This document shows, piece after piece, positions 1-10,009 of a stretch of 64,000 nucleotides of DNA. Source of the DNA: Euglena gracilis (Eukaryota > Euglenida > Euglenophyceae > Euglenales); contig CP154957.1 of assembly GCA_039621445.1 (NCBI GenBank), forward strand, positions 3,404,504 through 3,468,503, written 5' to 3'. The position numbers and the translations under genes are program-made. Below the pieces are notes generated by a model. The model was given only the letters and a program-made list of their open reading frames with translations. It ran no database searches and had not been told where the DNA came from. The stretch's first letter is position 1. Each line of letters begins with the position of its first letter.

Positions 1-530
1 TTTTCCAGCCTCTTCCCCCCCAGCTGGTCCCCCAGGGGGCTTTCAAGGAACGCCCTGTTGCAAACAAAAATAAGTTTCAAGTATCTGTTGGAGGAGAAAT
101 GAAATTGGGGAAGGTCACAGTTTTGCAGCCACAGGTTACATCCCAGGAACTAGCAACGTCCCGCTCCGTGCCTCGATTTTTGCTTCTATGAAGCAATGTC
201 CCTTTTTCTGCTCTCAATTCAAACATACATATGCACATGATCGCGTATGTATGTGTGTATTATGCATATGTGTGTGTATGCATATATATGTGTGTATTTG
301 TGGAAGTCTATGCATATGTGCATGTATAGGTATATGTATATGTCTATATGCATGCATATGCACATGTATGAATGTATGTGATGTGCACACAATATGTTTA
401 TAACATACAGACATGAAAAGTTCGCACATTTTTTGCTTTTTTTTCTGGTATCAATTCGCTTTGCACATGCCGTGCCCCCATCCCATAGAACCCTCAGAAG
501 CAGAAGCCGGCCCGAGCCCTTTGGCCACGC

Positions 531-671
531 ATGATGACCGGGCGGCAGGAGTGTCAGGTGTTGCTGCGGCGGTCCGGGGCCACGCTGTTGTACCCTGAGG
601 CCCAGAGGGCTGGCAGACAGCAGACTCCCCAGAGCAAAAGGCACGGGGAGACGCAAACACGTTTTTTTTGA
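531..671 (+). CDS. candidate short exon or ORF, unknown product
   Basis: A GC-rich open stretch starts at tandem ATGs (531, 534) and runs to a TGA at 669-671, about 46 codons, with residues such as CQVLLRRSGATLLYP. Composition is closer to the confident exons of this window than to the surrounding AT-rich DNA, and a possible acceptor (tgtcag) lies inside it. No family is recognised and no partner exon was found within 7 kb, so this may be the end of a gene lying upstream of the window, or chance. Confidence 0.25.
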   Translation: MMTGRQECQVLLRRSGATLLYPEAQRAGRQQTPQSKRHGETQTRFF

Positions 672-1201
672 AATGGTTTTCTGTTTAAAATTGTCTTTAT
701 GTGTATCTGCGTATTTAGTTGTCGAGATTTTTTCTGCTGTGTGTTTGATGGGTTGTTTGCACCTGCAGGGGGACATGTACCGGGATTATTGGCAAGATAT
801 GTGTTTCACTCCGTGTTGGATGCTCCCTCTGGTATAGTGCCGGCCAGCTCACCAACCAGTGACCTTGGTGCTTTTGGCGCAGGGGTGGGAATTGCTGAAG
901 CAAAGTGCTGACCATTCCCTTGGGCAGGGTTCAAGGTGGAGGGTGTCCTCGCTTCAGGTGGGGCTGTCCCCCCCTGCCCCTCCCCCTTCACGGCCACTGT
1001 GAACAAGCGCTGGCCACTCAGGACAAAATGGCTCAAAACCAATGAATTTTGTCCAAAACCCGTAAGAAATCCGGCGCTTTTGGCACTGGGCGGGCCAATG
1101 TTGGTTGACCTTGGCGACCCGGGGGGGGGGGGTCAAGGGCCAAAACCAGTCAGTCTCCCCCCCCCCCGGGGTTGGACACGCCTTTTGAGCAATGGTAAGA
1201 G

Positions 1202-3174
1202 CAGGCCCAGGGAGATATTCCGGTCCGAAATAAACCGGAATAAACCGGAATAACCGGAATAAAAGTGTCAGTCAATGGCTTGAAAATTTGCAAGGCACAA
1301 AGGCAACGAAGGTGTAGTATGATATATTTTCAGGTTTCAAAATCGCAAGAGCAGCAAAAGAGCGCAAGCGTAGCACAATCGCCACTTGAATCAGAAGCAC
1401 ACCTTCATTTTGTCTGTTTCCCACCTCGGTTGAATGCAATTTTGGTTTGGATTTTATCCCAACTTGTGGGGCTGTACTTAGTGAATGTTTGTCCTTGAGT
1501 TCTTTACAAAGGGACATGAACCAGGACAATATATATCAACGCTGATATCTTGAGGGCAGAGATCCCGTTGGACAAAGCGAATCATCTTTCAATCAAGGGG
1601 TAATAACACTCTTAGGTGGCCCAACTCGCACTTAGGTTTTGATTTTTGCATTGCATTTTAGCGCAACGTTACATTCTTTTTGAAACCCGGCGGTCAAACC
1701 CACCCTTTTGGCCCTCTGGTTCCGTGGGGACCCTCCACGGTGGCACGTCCATCATTTGCGGTTGTTGGGTGGGACCCAGGAAACAGGCATTTTTAATCTT
1801 TTTAAGCCTGTGCTTAAAAAATGTTCAAAACCCCGGGTTTGAACGCGGGACACGTTTCGGCGCAACAGCTGTTGCACGCCAATTTAGAATTTTGAAATTG
1901 TATTTCTATGCGCTGTGGCGCAATATAACTCTGAAATTTGCATTCTACATGAGCATGCCCGATTCGCACATGCGCAATGAAAACACACCTTGACATATAT
2001 GTTGTTATTATTGCGTGATCAAGTGATCAAGTGGGCAACGATCCCCAACATTTAGAATTGCAAAAAAAAATAAAAACATTGCGCCAAAGCGCAATGCGTT
2101 TTATTTTTTGTAATGAATAAAAAAATTTGTGCCATGGCGCAACTGCGCAATGGAGTTCCCTCGTTTCATTTCCCGGCGCTTTGGGATCATACACACTGGG
2201 CCTGGGGAGCCCTGTGCCCGTACATCGCAGAGTTCTAAGTCGTTATTTTCATCCCCAGGCCCGGGGAATCCAAAATATCGTTAGATAGGGCTTTTTAAGG
2301 GCTTCAATTTAGGTCTTGGACATTTCTTTTGATTCCCCGTCATTTTTCAGAAATTTCAGAAAAATTGACCTTTTGACCCAAAAAAAACGGCCGAAATTTT
2401 CGGCGACCGAAAACTGGAGGTGGGGGGGTCCCCCTGGTTTTGGAAGGGGGTCGGGTCCCCCACCCCCCAGAGATTCCCACACAACCCTGGGGTTGGGAGA
2501 CATTTCGGACTGCCCTCAACCTCAGGATTCGGTGTTCGGAAACAAAACTGTTTTGCAAGGTTGCGCGCCGGCACAATTTTCGACTTTCAAAGCCAAGTGC
2601 GAGTTAGGCTGCCTAAGACAATCAGCGGGACAGTTTTGGGAAGAGAAAAGACAGCAGTTCCAGGGACCTGCCTCAAGAGAAAAACCCGAGCACCAATCTT
2701 CATCGGTCTTGTTTTCCCGAAAAGGCCGGGGTCTGCTGTGGTGTGCAGACCCGCATCACCAAGTGCAAAGTGACCATTTGGCTGGGCTGGGACACCGTCG
2801 AATGCATCCCGATTTCTAGGGTGAGCGCCTCGGCCCAATTGTAATTCAAAACAATCCTACCCGCGCCCCCCCCCCCCGGGCAATTGACGCCCGGGCAATT
2901 GACGCCCCCGGGCAATTGACGCCCCCGGGCAATTGACACCCCCGGGCAATTGACGCCCCCGGGCAATTGACGTCCCCGGGCAATTGTCACCCCCCTCTGT
3001 GCCGGCCAAATTGTCACCCCGGGAAATTGTCACCCCCCCTCTGTGCTGCCAATTTGTCGCGCGACAATTGCCCGGGGGGGGGTAAGTCCATTCAGACAGA
3101 AATTGACCGGAATAAACCGGAATAAAACCCCGGAATAAATTTTTTTGGCCGACCGGAATATCTCCCTGCCCCTG
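1202..3174. mobile_element. 2-kb non-autonomous inverted-repeat element with CAG...CTG ends
   Basis: The left end CAGGCCCAGGGAGATATTCC (then GGTC) and the reverse complement of the right end match at 22 of 24 positions. The insert is flanked by the direct repeat GGTAAGAG (1194-1201; right copy 3174-3181, its first base shared with the terminal CTG). No transposase reading frame is visible inside. It contains repeated ccggaataaa units next to both ends, a single copy of the 17.4-18.2 kb tandem-repeat unit (2255-2400) and a nested CAATTG-family element. The CAG/CTG ends and the 7-8 bp duplication match those of the intron-forming elements elsewhere in the window. Confidence 0.65.
2857..3083. 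repeat. CAATTG-family hairpin repeat with 17-bp internal tandem units
   Basis: The block runs from ctacccg through a C run to ggggggggtaag. It contains about seven copies of a unit close to gggcaattgacgccccc, then two arms with ttgtcacccc and a terminal gacaattgcccgggg. Related copies are at 25417-25566 and 33825-33890, each between a tacc/ccccc left edge and a cccgggggg/gta right edge, so this is a dispersed family. This copy is nested in the 2-kb element at 1202-3174. Confidence 0.7.
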
Positions 3175-4117
3175 GTAAGAGTCGGAATGATTATTTCCCC
3201 ACTCCTCTGTCTTCTCTCCCATGCCTGTGCTTTGCATATGCACACCATTTCGACTTGTTTCTTGTTATTTTTTGTTGAAGTGCCGTTTTTTGTTTGCAGT
3301 TTTTTTGCAGTTTTTTGCAGTGCAGTTTTTGACTGGCCCATGTGCAGTTTTTTCCCCCCTGCCGGAGGCTGGACCCCCCCCCCCCGTGGAGATCCTTAAG
3401 AAAACCCCCGACTGCCACAATCAACAATTGCAACAACTTGTGGCCAACCCCCACAGCTCGCAACAAACGGCGCCACACCCAGGGAGTCCCCAAACCCCGG
3501 CACGGCCACCCACGCTCCAAACCGGCTTTGGACGCGCAGGGCTGGGGCTCACGGTCCCCCCCCCCAGCCTCCCTGCCCGCGGCAGCAACCGCGCCACCGT
3601 CACGGTCGCCAACAGCCCCGTCGCCAACCACTTCCCCGGGGGCCGGGGAGAGACCCAGCCTCGGCGCAGTCCCACCCCCAGACCATCCCCCCAGTCTGTC
3701 TCTGCTCCACTCCGGACTTGTTGCAGGGGAGGGGGGTGGGTGGATCCAGGGTCAGGGCTGGGCCCCCACGTGGGGGGAGGGGTCCCAGGCCGGAGCCTTT
3801 GGTGTGGGTTTCGGCGCGAAGCACCGAAATTTTTTGGGGAAATGACATTAGACGGCCCAATTTTGGGGACCCCCCCGGGGGATTCCCAGGACCCCTTGGC
3901 GGCGTGGGTGGGTGGGTTTCAAAAACAGTGGGAGGGTGAGTTTGGGACCAGGAAAAAGTGCCCCCCCCCGGTCACCAAGTGAAACTTAGGGGGTTTGGGG
4001 GTCTACAATTGGGTGTGGAGATCAAGGTTCCATCAGGGTGGGCCGGGGATTCGGGACCCCATAACCCAAGAAAAAGACCAAGGAAGTGGATTTTGTTTGA
4101 TGTTTCAGCCGATTAAA

Positions 4118-4130
4118 TAAACACACACAC

Positions 4131-4165
<35 letters not shown>

Positions 4166-4250
4166 AAACAACAACAGCAGCAGCAGCAGTGGCAGCAGCA
4201 GCAGCAGCAGCAGCAGCAACAACACCACCACCACCACCACCAGCAACAAC
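4118..4250. repeat. compound microsatellite (CA)n-(CAG)n-(CCA)n
   Basis: Runs of ca/cata are followed by cagcagcag with one tgg interruption, then caacaac and caccaccac. It is open in all frames, giving poly-Ala, poly-Thr/Pro or, on the other strand, poly-Leu/Cys/Trp, so no frame is favoured and it should not be read as a protein. Confidence 0.9.
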
Positions 4251-6514
4251 TCCATTTCAGGACTTTTGTAGGCAACAAATTTTTTTTCGGCATTTCGCGC
4301 CTGATTTTTATTTTGTACAGTGGGGACCTTACTCAGCACCCTGCACCCAGGTAGGGGAAAAGGTCAAACCCCCTCCCCCAGGGGGGGGTTTGACCTTGGT
4401 CGAGGCTTGCCCAATACCAGCGCTCATTTTGCACCACTCTTAGCACCCTGGGGAAATGGAAAATCAGAATTGGCCCTTTTGAATTAAAAGTGGGGAATGT
4501 GTGTTTCTCTTCTATACATCGAATATGAATGTCACCATGTAAGCAGTTGTCTGAACCCGACATGTGAATAGATACATATTTGGCATATCAAATGTATTCC
4601 ATTTTTATAGGTACCCATGACCGCCCAATAATGAAACCCCTGTTTTTATTATTCAGACACCCAGGTTTGTGTTCCAGGATTCTGGTGGGTTTAAATTTGG
4701 GCAATATTTTCTAAACCAAATACTGCCCAAAAATGTTCTGCCAGGCCCTGCAACCTCTGTTTTTTGGCTTTTTTTTATAGAATTTCCTGCACAATGAATC
4801 ATCTTTTTTTGACGCATTTCCTGACCAAATTTCGGCCATTTTTGGGATTCTTTGCAATATTTGTTGTGTCTTTGCCTCCTTGCCTCCTTTGTCCTTTGCC
4901 CTTGTCCCCTGCAGCCGAAGTTGCTCCTCGGGGATTTTTAATAATTTGGGGGTTATTTGATCAAATCAAAAAGACAAGACATCGTTCCATACTTTGAATG
5001 TGAAGCTTTCATAAAACCATGGAGGGTTTATTTCGGCGTCTGAGAAATCCTAAAAATTGGTGCCGCTGGAAAAATGGGGAATGGGGGGGGGGGTGAGTGA
5101 TCTCCTCTTCCACCCACCAAAATGAGAGTAGGGGCACACCCACCAGTGACCGGAGGGGTGGACAGGGATAGATGGGAAGCCTTTCGGTTTGGAGGTTAGG
5201 TGGTGGGGGGGTCCAGATGGGGGCTTCCCATAAATCCTGGGGTCCCTCCCCCTGCCCTGACATTGAACCTTGCCCCTGGTGGGTGGGGGTGGATGATCGA
5301 GGCGGGGGGGGGGGGGACAGGGGGGGAACCCTGTCTAAACAGTGGCACAGCCAAAGTGGCAAAGTTTCCATCCGGTGGGAAGCACCAGGCCAAAAAAAAA
5401 ACCCAAATTGACTTTAAATGCGATTTTGGGTCCTCAGTTTGACAAAATTCTTTTTCGCCGTTTGTTTTCCAGCAAAATTCTGGAGGTCACATTTTTTGAA
5501 ACAAATTTCTCAAACTCGTCGCCTAAATCTGCCATAAAGCACTTAGCTTTTTTTTTGGAGTTTTCCCTTTCTTGTGCCGGTCGCACAGTCCAATGGGCAG
5601 TTCTGTGGAGGAGGTGGTTTCATAATTCATTCTCAAATCAAACCCCGAGGTTTGTATTTTTGGGGTTTATTTGGGTGGTGGTCTGGCCAAACAAGAGGGC
5701 ACAGACCCCAAATCGCTTGTATTTTCACTCCTGTGGGAGACCCCCGACAAATGTGCAGTATGGCAAACCTACTCGAGGTACAGGGGTAGGGTTAACGCTA
5801 TTCCTTGAAAACAGGATTGGTACTTGGAAATTGGGAAAGCTTAGGGCTCGGCTTCAGGCCGTTCAAATTAGTCCGAAATCAGGCCTGAATTGGATCTAAC
5901 TTCAGCCTGACGGCGTGATCTTAATCTGGTCCCTTTCTTAATGATAGATATAACCCCTAACCCCACACCTAAATCATCAGAAACAACAGCAACAACAACA
6001 ATATATCACTCAAAGATGCAAATTTAGAAGCTCACTGGGATGCAGATTTTTCTGCTGAAGAGGAATTATATTTTTTCGAGTCCCCTGGAGAAAAATTTTC
6101 AGGATGCAACATTATGCATAATGCAGCATCGCACATGTTTTGGACAACCATTCACAATTTTCCACCCACCAAAAAATATAAAGATACCAAGAAATAAGAT
6201 AAATACCAAGAAATATAAAGAACATAATCAAAACAACAAAGAAACAACGAGAACCATGCAAAAATGCAAATTCAAACCATGCAAAACCATGCAAAATTTA
6301 AAGGATTTGATTATTTTGATGCATAATTGGGAATTTGCTGATTCCAAAGAAACTCAATTATTGGCCAAAAATTCCAAAAAAAAAATGAGAAAAGATGGAC
6401 CAAATATTTCGTCTCGGAGGAAAATTGGGTCCAAAAAGCAAAATTTTTCTGACTTGAAAATGTTTCCCAGAAGCAGCCTGCAAGGCACCGGGGGAAAAAA
6501 AGACGAAATACAAA

Positions 6515-6519
6515 CAAGC

Positions 6520-6551
<32 letters not shown>
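6515..6551. repeat. (CAA)n microsatellite
   Basis: About a dozen near-perfect caa units, starting after aagcaca and ending at cagaacaac. Confidence 0.9.
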
Positions 6552-6552
<1 letters not shown>

Positions 6553-7132
6553 GAACAACACAGACGAAACACCTAAAAAAAATGTGGGTCGTCTTTTGCG
6601 GCTGGGCAACGACTGGGACTGATCACCAGGGAACTCCATTTGCACCCGTGGTGGCTGAAAAAAAATGCACCCCCCATAGGATCCTCCGGTTGGAATTGGA
6701 CCTGACCTGGGGTCGAATTAGATATATATAAAAAAATCAAAATTGCAAAAATGCCCGAAAAAGCTGCCAATTGTGCAAAATTGATTTTTTGACCGGACCG
6801 GCCCTTTTCCGACCCATTTGCTACCATTTTCTCCCATTTTAACCCATTTTTTTTGCACAGTGAAAGCAAAAATGTGTTACCATCCAGCCGCCCGAAGAAA
6901 ATGGCTGAAAATCATTGAAATTTGCTGATGGGGGGAGGGGAATCCGAGTGTGGAACCCATATGTCCAACGACCAACCCCTGGTCGGAGGACAGCATTTTG
7001 GAGGTTTGGCCATTTTTTACGGCCCAAAATCGGCCTAAGATCGACGAAAATGCTTTTTTGGACACTTATTGGACAAATAAGTTGTAAAAATAACCAAAAA
7101 AAAATTTAGCATGTGCCGGAAGCAGAGGTTTT

Positions 7133-7410
7133 CTTAGTCTTGGACCCCAGGGGGGGTAGGGTGGGTGGGTCCGGCCGCCCCCACCCCCCGGGGTTCCCGG
7201 AGGGGGGTGGGATCTACTATTCGGCGCCGAAGGCGCGAAAATTTTTGAAAAATGCTATTCTTAGCATTTTTTGCTATGTTTGGCCATTTTCGGGAATTGT
7301 GAGTGGGTCCCCTAGGAACCCCCGGGGGGGCGGGCCCCCAGGGGGTGGGTGGGTGGGTGGGTGGGGGGACCCAGTCTTAAAGAAACCCCTGGCAAAATTC
7401 CAGCCATTTT
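7133..7410. mobile_element. GGCGCC-core inverted-repeat element, older copy
   Basis: Starts cagaggttttcttagtctt, carries G/C runs, a central ggcgccgaaggcgc hairpin followed by gaaaattttt, and ends gtcttaaagaaacccctg. The ends are the same type as in the element at 48738-48987, which keeps a perfect 8-bp target duplication; here the flanks (gccggaag and gcaaaatt) no longer match well, so the copy is older or rearranged. Confidence 0.55.
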
Positions 7411-7585
7411 GAGCGGTCCGAGCTTTTTTTTTTTTGATTTGGATCCCTTGTCCAACGACCCCCCCCCCGGTCGGAGGACAAAGGTTGGGGGGGGATAGGG
7501 CCGTTACACAAACGTTTGCGACCGATCCAGCCGCCCCCAGCATGGCCGGCCGCCCCCCACGTGGGTCTCCCCGTCAACAACGCAG

Positions 7586-7684
7586 TGTGAGGGGCTGCAG
7601 CCCGTCACGGCCAACTGCATCCCCGACGGCTACGAGCGCCTGTGCCGGCCCATGCTGAACAAACTTCTGCTGGATCCCGGCTGA
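7586..7684 (+). CDS. probable last exon of an unrecognised gene
   Basis: After the acceptor caacgcag, 32 codons run to TGA at 7682-7684. Codons are strongly G/C-ending. Residues include CEGLQPVTANCIPDGYE and CRPMLNKLLLDPG. The short hydrophobic/basic C-terminus and the immediate drop to AT-rich non-coding DNA after the stop support a terminal exon. I cannot name a family, and no upstream exon is visible within the window, so its gene must have a long last intron, or its other exons are too short to see. Confidence 0.5.
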   Translation, partial: CEGLQPVTANCIPDGYERLCRPMLNKLLLDPG

Positions 7685-7834
7685 GCATGTGCTCCTCCGC
7701 GTCAATTCTGTTTGATACCACCCTGTGCCCAACGAACACCAGCGGTGATGCGAGGCTGCCTTTCTATAAATTGTCGGCCTGATGTGGGGGGGATTGAGGG
7801 GGTGTACAAAGGGTGACAAAAATCCATGCATATA

Positions 7835-7903
7835 TATGTGCATATGTCCATATGTGCATATGTGGTGTGTTCATGTGTATGCATATATGTATGTGTACCT
7901 CTG

Positions 7904-7942
<39 letters not shown>

Positions 7943-7965
7943 GTATATGTGCATGAGTATTCATC
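7835..7965. repeat. (GTATAT)n / TATG-rich microsatellite
   Basis: Alternating tatgtg and gtatat units, most regular at 7910-7945 (atgtat repeats). Confidence 0.85.
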
Positions 7966-8365
7966 CGTTTGCACATACGTACCCCCCCCCCCCCCCCCGC
8001 TTGTCCAACGACCGGGCTTGCCCAACGACCACCCCCCCCCCGGTTAGAGACGATCTTTTCGTATACGATCTTGTGGAAATGAGACTTGATAATGTCCTTG
8101 CTTTTGATTTTGTCCTTTGCAGCTTCTCCCAAGGTTGGGTTTTGTTTTTGTATTTTTGGGGGGTCCCAAAATCGGCCCAAAAATTTTGGGGGGGTACCCA
8201 AAAATCAAAATTTTGGGTCTCCATTGACGATGAGAGAAAACCACGGGAAACAATGGTCGACACATCGGTTAGTACAATTTTGGATCCTGAAATTTTTTGG
8301 GGCCACAAGGCCTTTCAAAATTCCCCAAAATGCAATTTTCTGTTCGCGACATGTAACCCCTCCCC

Positions 8366-8460
8366 CAAATAATACCTCCCCCGGGGTATTATTTTTTCGC
8401 CCGAAGTCCCGGCTCGAGGGGGGGGGTATTATTTGGGGGGGGGGTATTATTCCCCAAAAT
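8366..8460. repeat. foldback repeat with AATAATA/TATTATT arms
   Basis: Left arm ccccaaataatacctccccc and right arm ggggggggtattattccccaa enclose a short unique segment. The same arms recur at 8640-8715, 36187-36525, 37045-37110 and 37360-37455, and in a variant at 22350-22430 and 22640-22680, marking a dispersed hairpin family. Confidence 0.6.
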
Positions 8461-8740
8461 TTTCGAAAATTTTCGAAGTTCCGTAGGAGCAAAAATAGCT
8501 CCAAAACCCCCCTTTGGGGTTTTTTGTACTTTCTCATGAAATTTAGCATTCTTTGGAGGCCAGATGATCCAGAAAAATCGATTTTTTTCGTAATTTGTTG
8601 TCACGTTTTCATGTCAAAAATCCGGGCCTTCGGCCCAAAACCAGGGGGGGGGGGTATTATTTCCAAATTATTGGCCAAAGTCGGACCCCGAGGGGGGGGG
8701 TATTATTTGGGGGGAGGTTTTGCAATGATCACACTCCCCT

Positions 8741-8792
8741 GCCTGCTTTGCACGCGGGGGGTCGGTGGTTCGATTCCGGCTGCAGCCCCAAG
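8741..8792 (+). tRNA. tRNA-Ala(TGC)-like 3' portion, probably a fragment
   Basis: The anticodon arm is intact: stem cctgc (8742-8746) pairs with gcggg (8754-8758) around a seven-base loop tttgcac with anticodon TGC. It is followed by gggtc, a T-arm-like ggtggttcgattccggc with the invariant ttcgatt loop, and ...gcccca. The anticodon arm matches what I recall of bacterial-type tRNA-Ala. I cannot fold a D arm or a 5' acceptor strand from the preceding bases (a g-run repeat), so a complete functional tRNA is not supported. It may be a tRNA fragment, an organelle-derived insert or a tRNA-derived repeat piece. Confidence 0.3.
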
Positions 8793-9725
8793 GATTATTT
8801 AAGGCTGCACCCCGGGGGGGGGGGGGGGCCGGCCGGACCCCCCCCCCAGGGGGGGCCCAGAGGCGGGTGAGATATACTTTTTGGCGCCACAGGCGCAGAA
8901 AATTTTGAAAAAAAATGGCTTTTCTTGACCAAAATCGGCCTTTTTTAGGTAGTTAGGGGTTAGGGGTAAAATTTTTCAAAGAGGTGGTCCCAAAAATACA
9001 ATTTTTGGTGTTTTTGGGGGGGGTACCCAAAAAACAAAATTTTGGGGGGGGACCCAAAACCCAACCTTGCTTCTCCGACTTCTGTGATGAACCACCACCC
9101 AATGGGTTGTTGTGTTCTCTGTCGTCGCTCGAATGGTGACCTTGCAGAAGGCATCGTTGTGGGCCCCTCCCGGTACGGTGATGGTCAAGCACCTATAGTA
9201 AAAATGGCCAAAAATGGTCGAAAATGGCCAAATATGGCCGAAAATGAGAAAAAATTTGTTGCCATTATTTTTCGAGTTTTTTTTGCCTAACAGTTTCTTT
9301 TTCCCTGAGGGGCAATTTCCAGTGCGATTGATTCTTGTCTCTGTACAGCCTCTCTTCTCCTGCCATTATGCCTGGCCGTGCAGCACATGCTGCTCAAAGA
9401 ACCACCTCCAAATGGGTTATTTGGGCCAAAGCGGAAGGTTTTGATGACATTTCAGAAAATTTTGGTGGCAAGGGCGATTTTGCGCCATTTCGGTGATTTT
9501 GGGTTATTTTTCACAATTTTTTGTGGACATTGCTGGCGTTTTTAGGCAATTTTAGGTCATTTGAAGCCATTTTAGGTCATTTTGGTTGCTTTTTGGGGCT
9601 TTTTGTGGTCAATTTTGGGTTTTTTGTGGTCATTTTGCTGGGTTGGGAGCCAATGCATGAGATTGGCTATTGTCAGGCGCGAAGCGCCAAAAATTTCCAG
9701 CGAGACGCGCCGGAAATCCCCCCCC

Positions 9726-9835
9726 CCCTTGTCTAACGACCCCCCCCCCTTGGTCAGAGACGATCATTGGCCATTTTAACGACCGCCCCCCCCCGGTCAT
9801 TTACGAATATTAGCGGTCGTTGGACAAGGGGGGGG
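9726..9835. repeat. hairpin repeat with GTCCAACGACC-type arms
   Basis: Left arm ttgtctaacgacccccccc, inner arms with cggtcattta/attagcggtc, right arm cgttggacaaggggggg. Same family at 8001-8045, 36611-36738 and in a shifted form at 46846-46935 and 47163-47276. Confidence 0.6.
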
Positions 9836-9926
9836 AGGTATGATGGGATGCATTCATTTGCGTATATGCATATCGCTGGATGGATGGATGAGCACAACGG
9901 TGTTACATACATTCCTCCATGTTCAG

Positions 9927-10009
9927 GTGTTTACACTGCCCACATGCTCAGTGCCAACACCTTCACCGACCGCCTTGGACCAAGACTGGGCACCATCCTC
10001 CAGAACGGG
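9927..10009 (+). CDS. candidate internal exon, unknown product
   Basis: Acceptor tgttcag and donor gtgcag enclose 83 bp that read in one frame as ...VYTAHMLSANTFTDRLGP followed by LGTILQNG; the exon begins with the last two bases of a codon and ends at a codon boundary. Third positions are mostly G/C. The donor also fits the nonconventional pattern (CAG at +4), so this could be an intermediate-type intron. No family recognised and the neighbouring exons are not linked. Confidence 0.4.

Larger units (their letters stand above)
672..7585. other. gene-poor, repeat-dominated stretch
   Basis: I see no exon I can defend here. Contents besides the elements listed separately: TA-rich and poly-T DNA around 1500-2150, G/C-run repeat pieces at 3360-3990, the CA/CAG/CCA microsatellite at 4118-4250, AT-rich DNA at 4440-5080 and 5380-6500, and a GGCGCC-core repeat at 7133-7400. 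Open reading frames in this span follow the repeats, not codon usage. Confidence 0.6.
7685..9926. other. repeat-filled spacer or intron
   Basis: Holds a TATG/GTAT microsatellite (7835-7965), two hairpin repeats with gtccaacgacc arms (8001-8045, 9726-9835), foldback repeats with tattatttggggg arms (8366-8460, 8640-8715), a GGCGCC-core piece at 8800-9060 and A/T-rich DNA. Apart from the tRNA-like segment at 8741-8792 I see no gene. Confidence 0.6.

Noticed and set aside
2876-2990. CRISPR-like series of identical 17-bp repeats
   Set aside because: The units are head-to-tail with no spacers and lie in a eukaryotic hairpin repeat.
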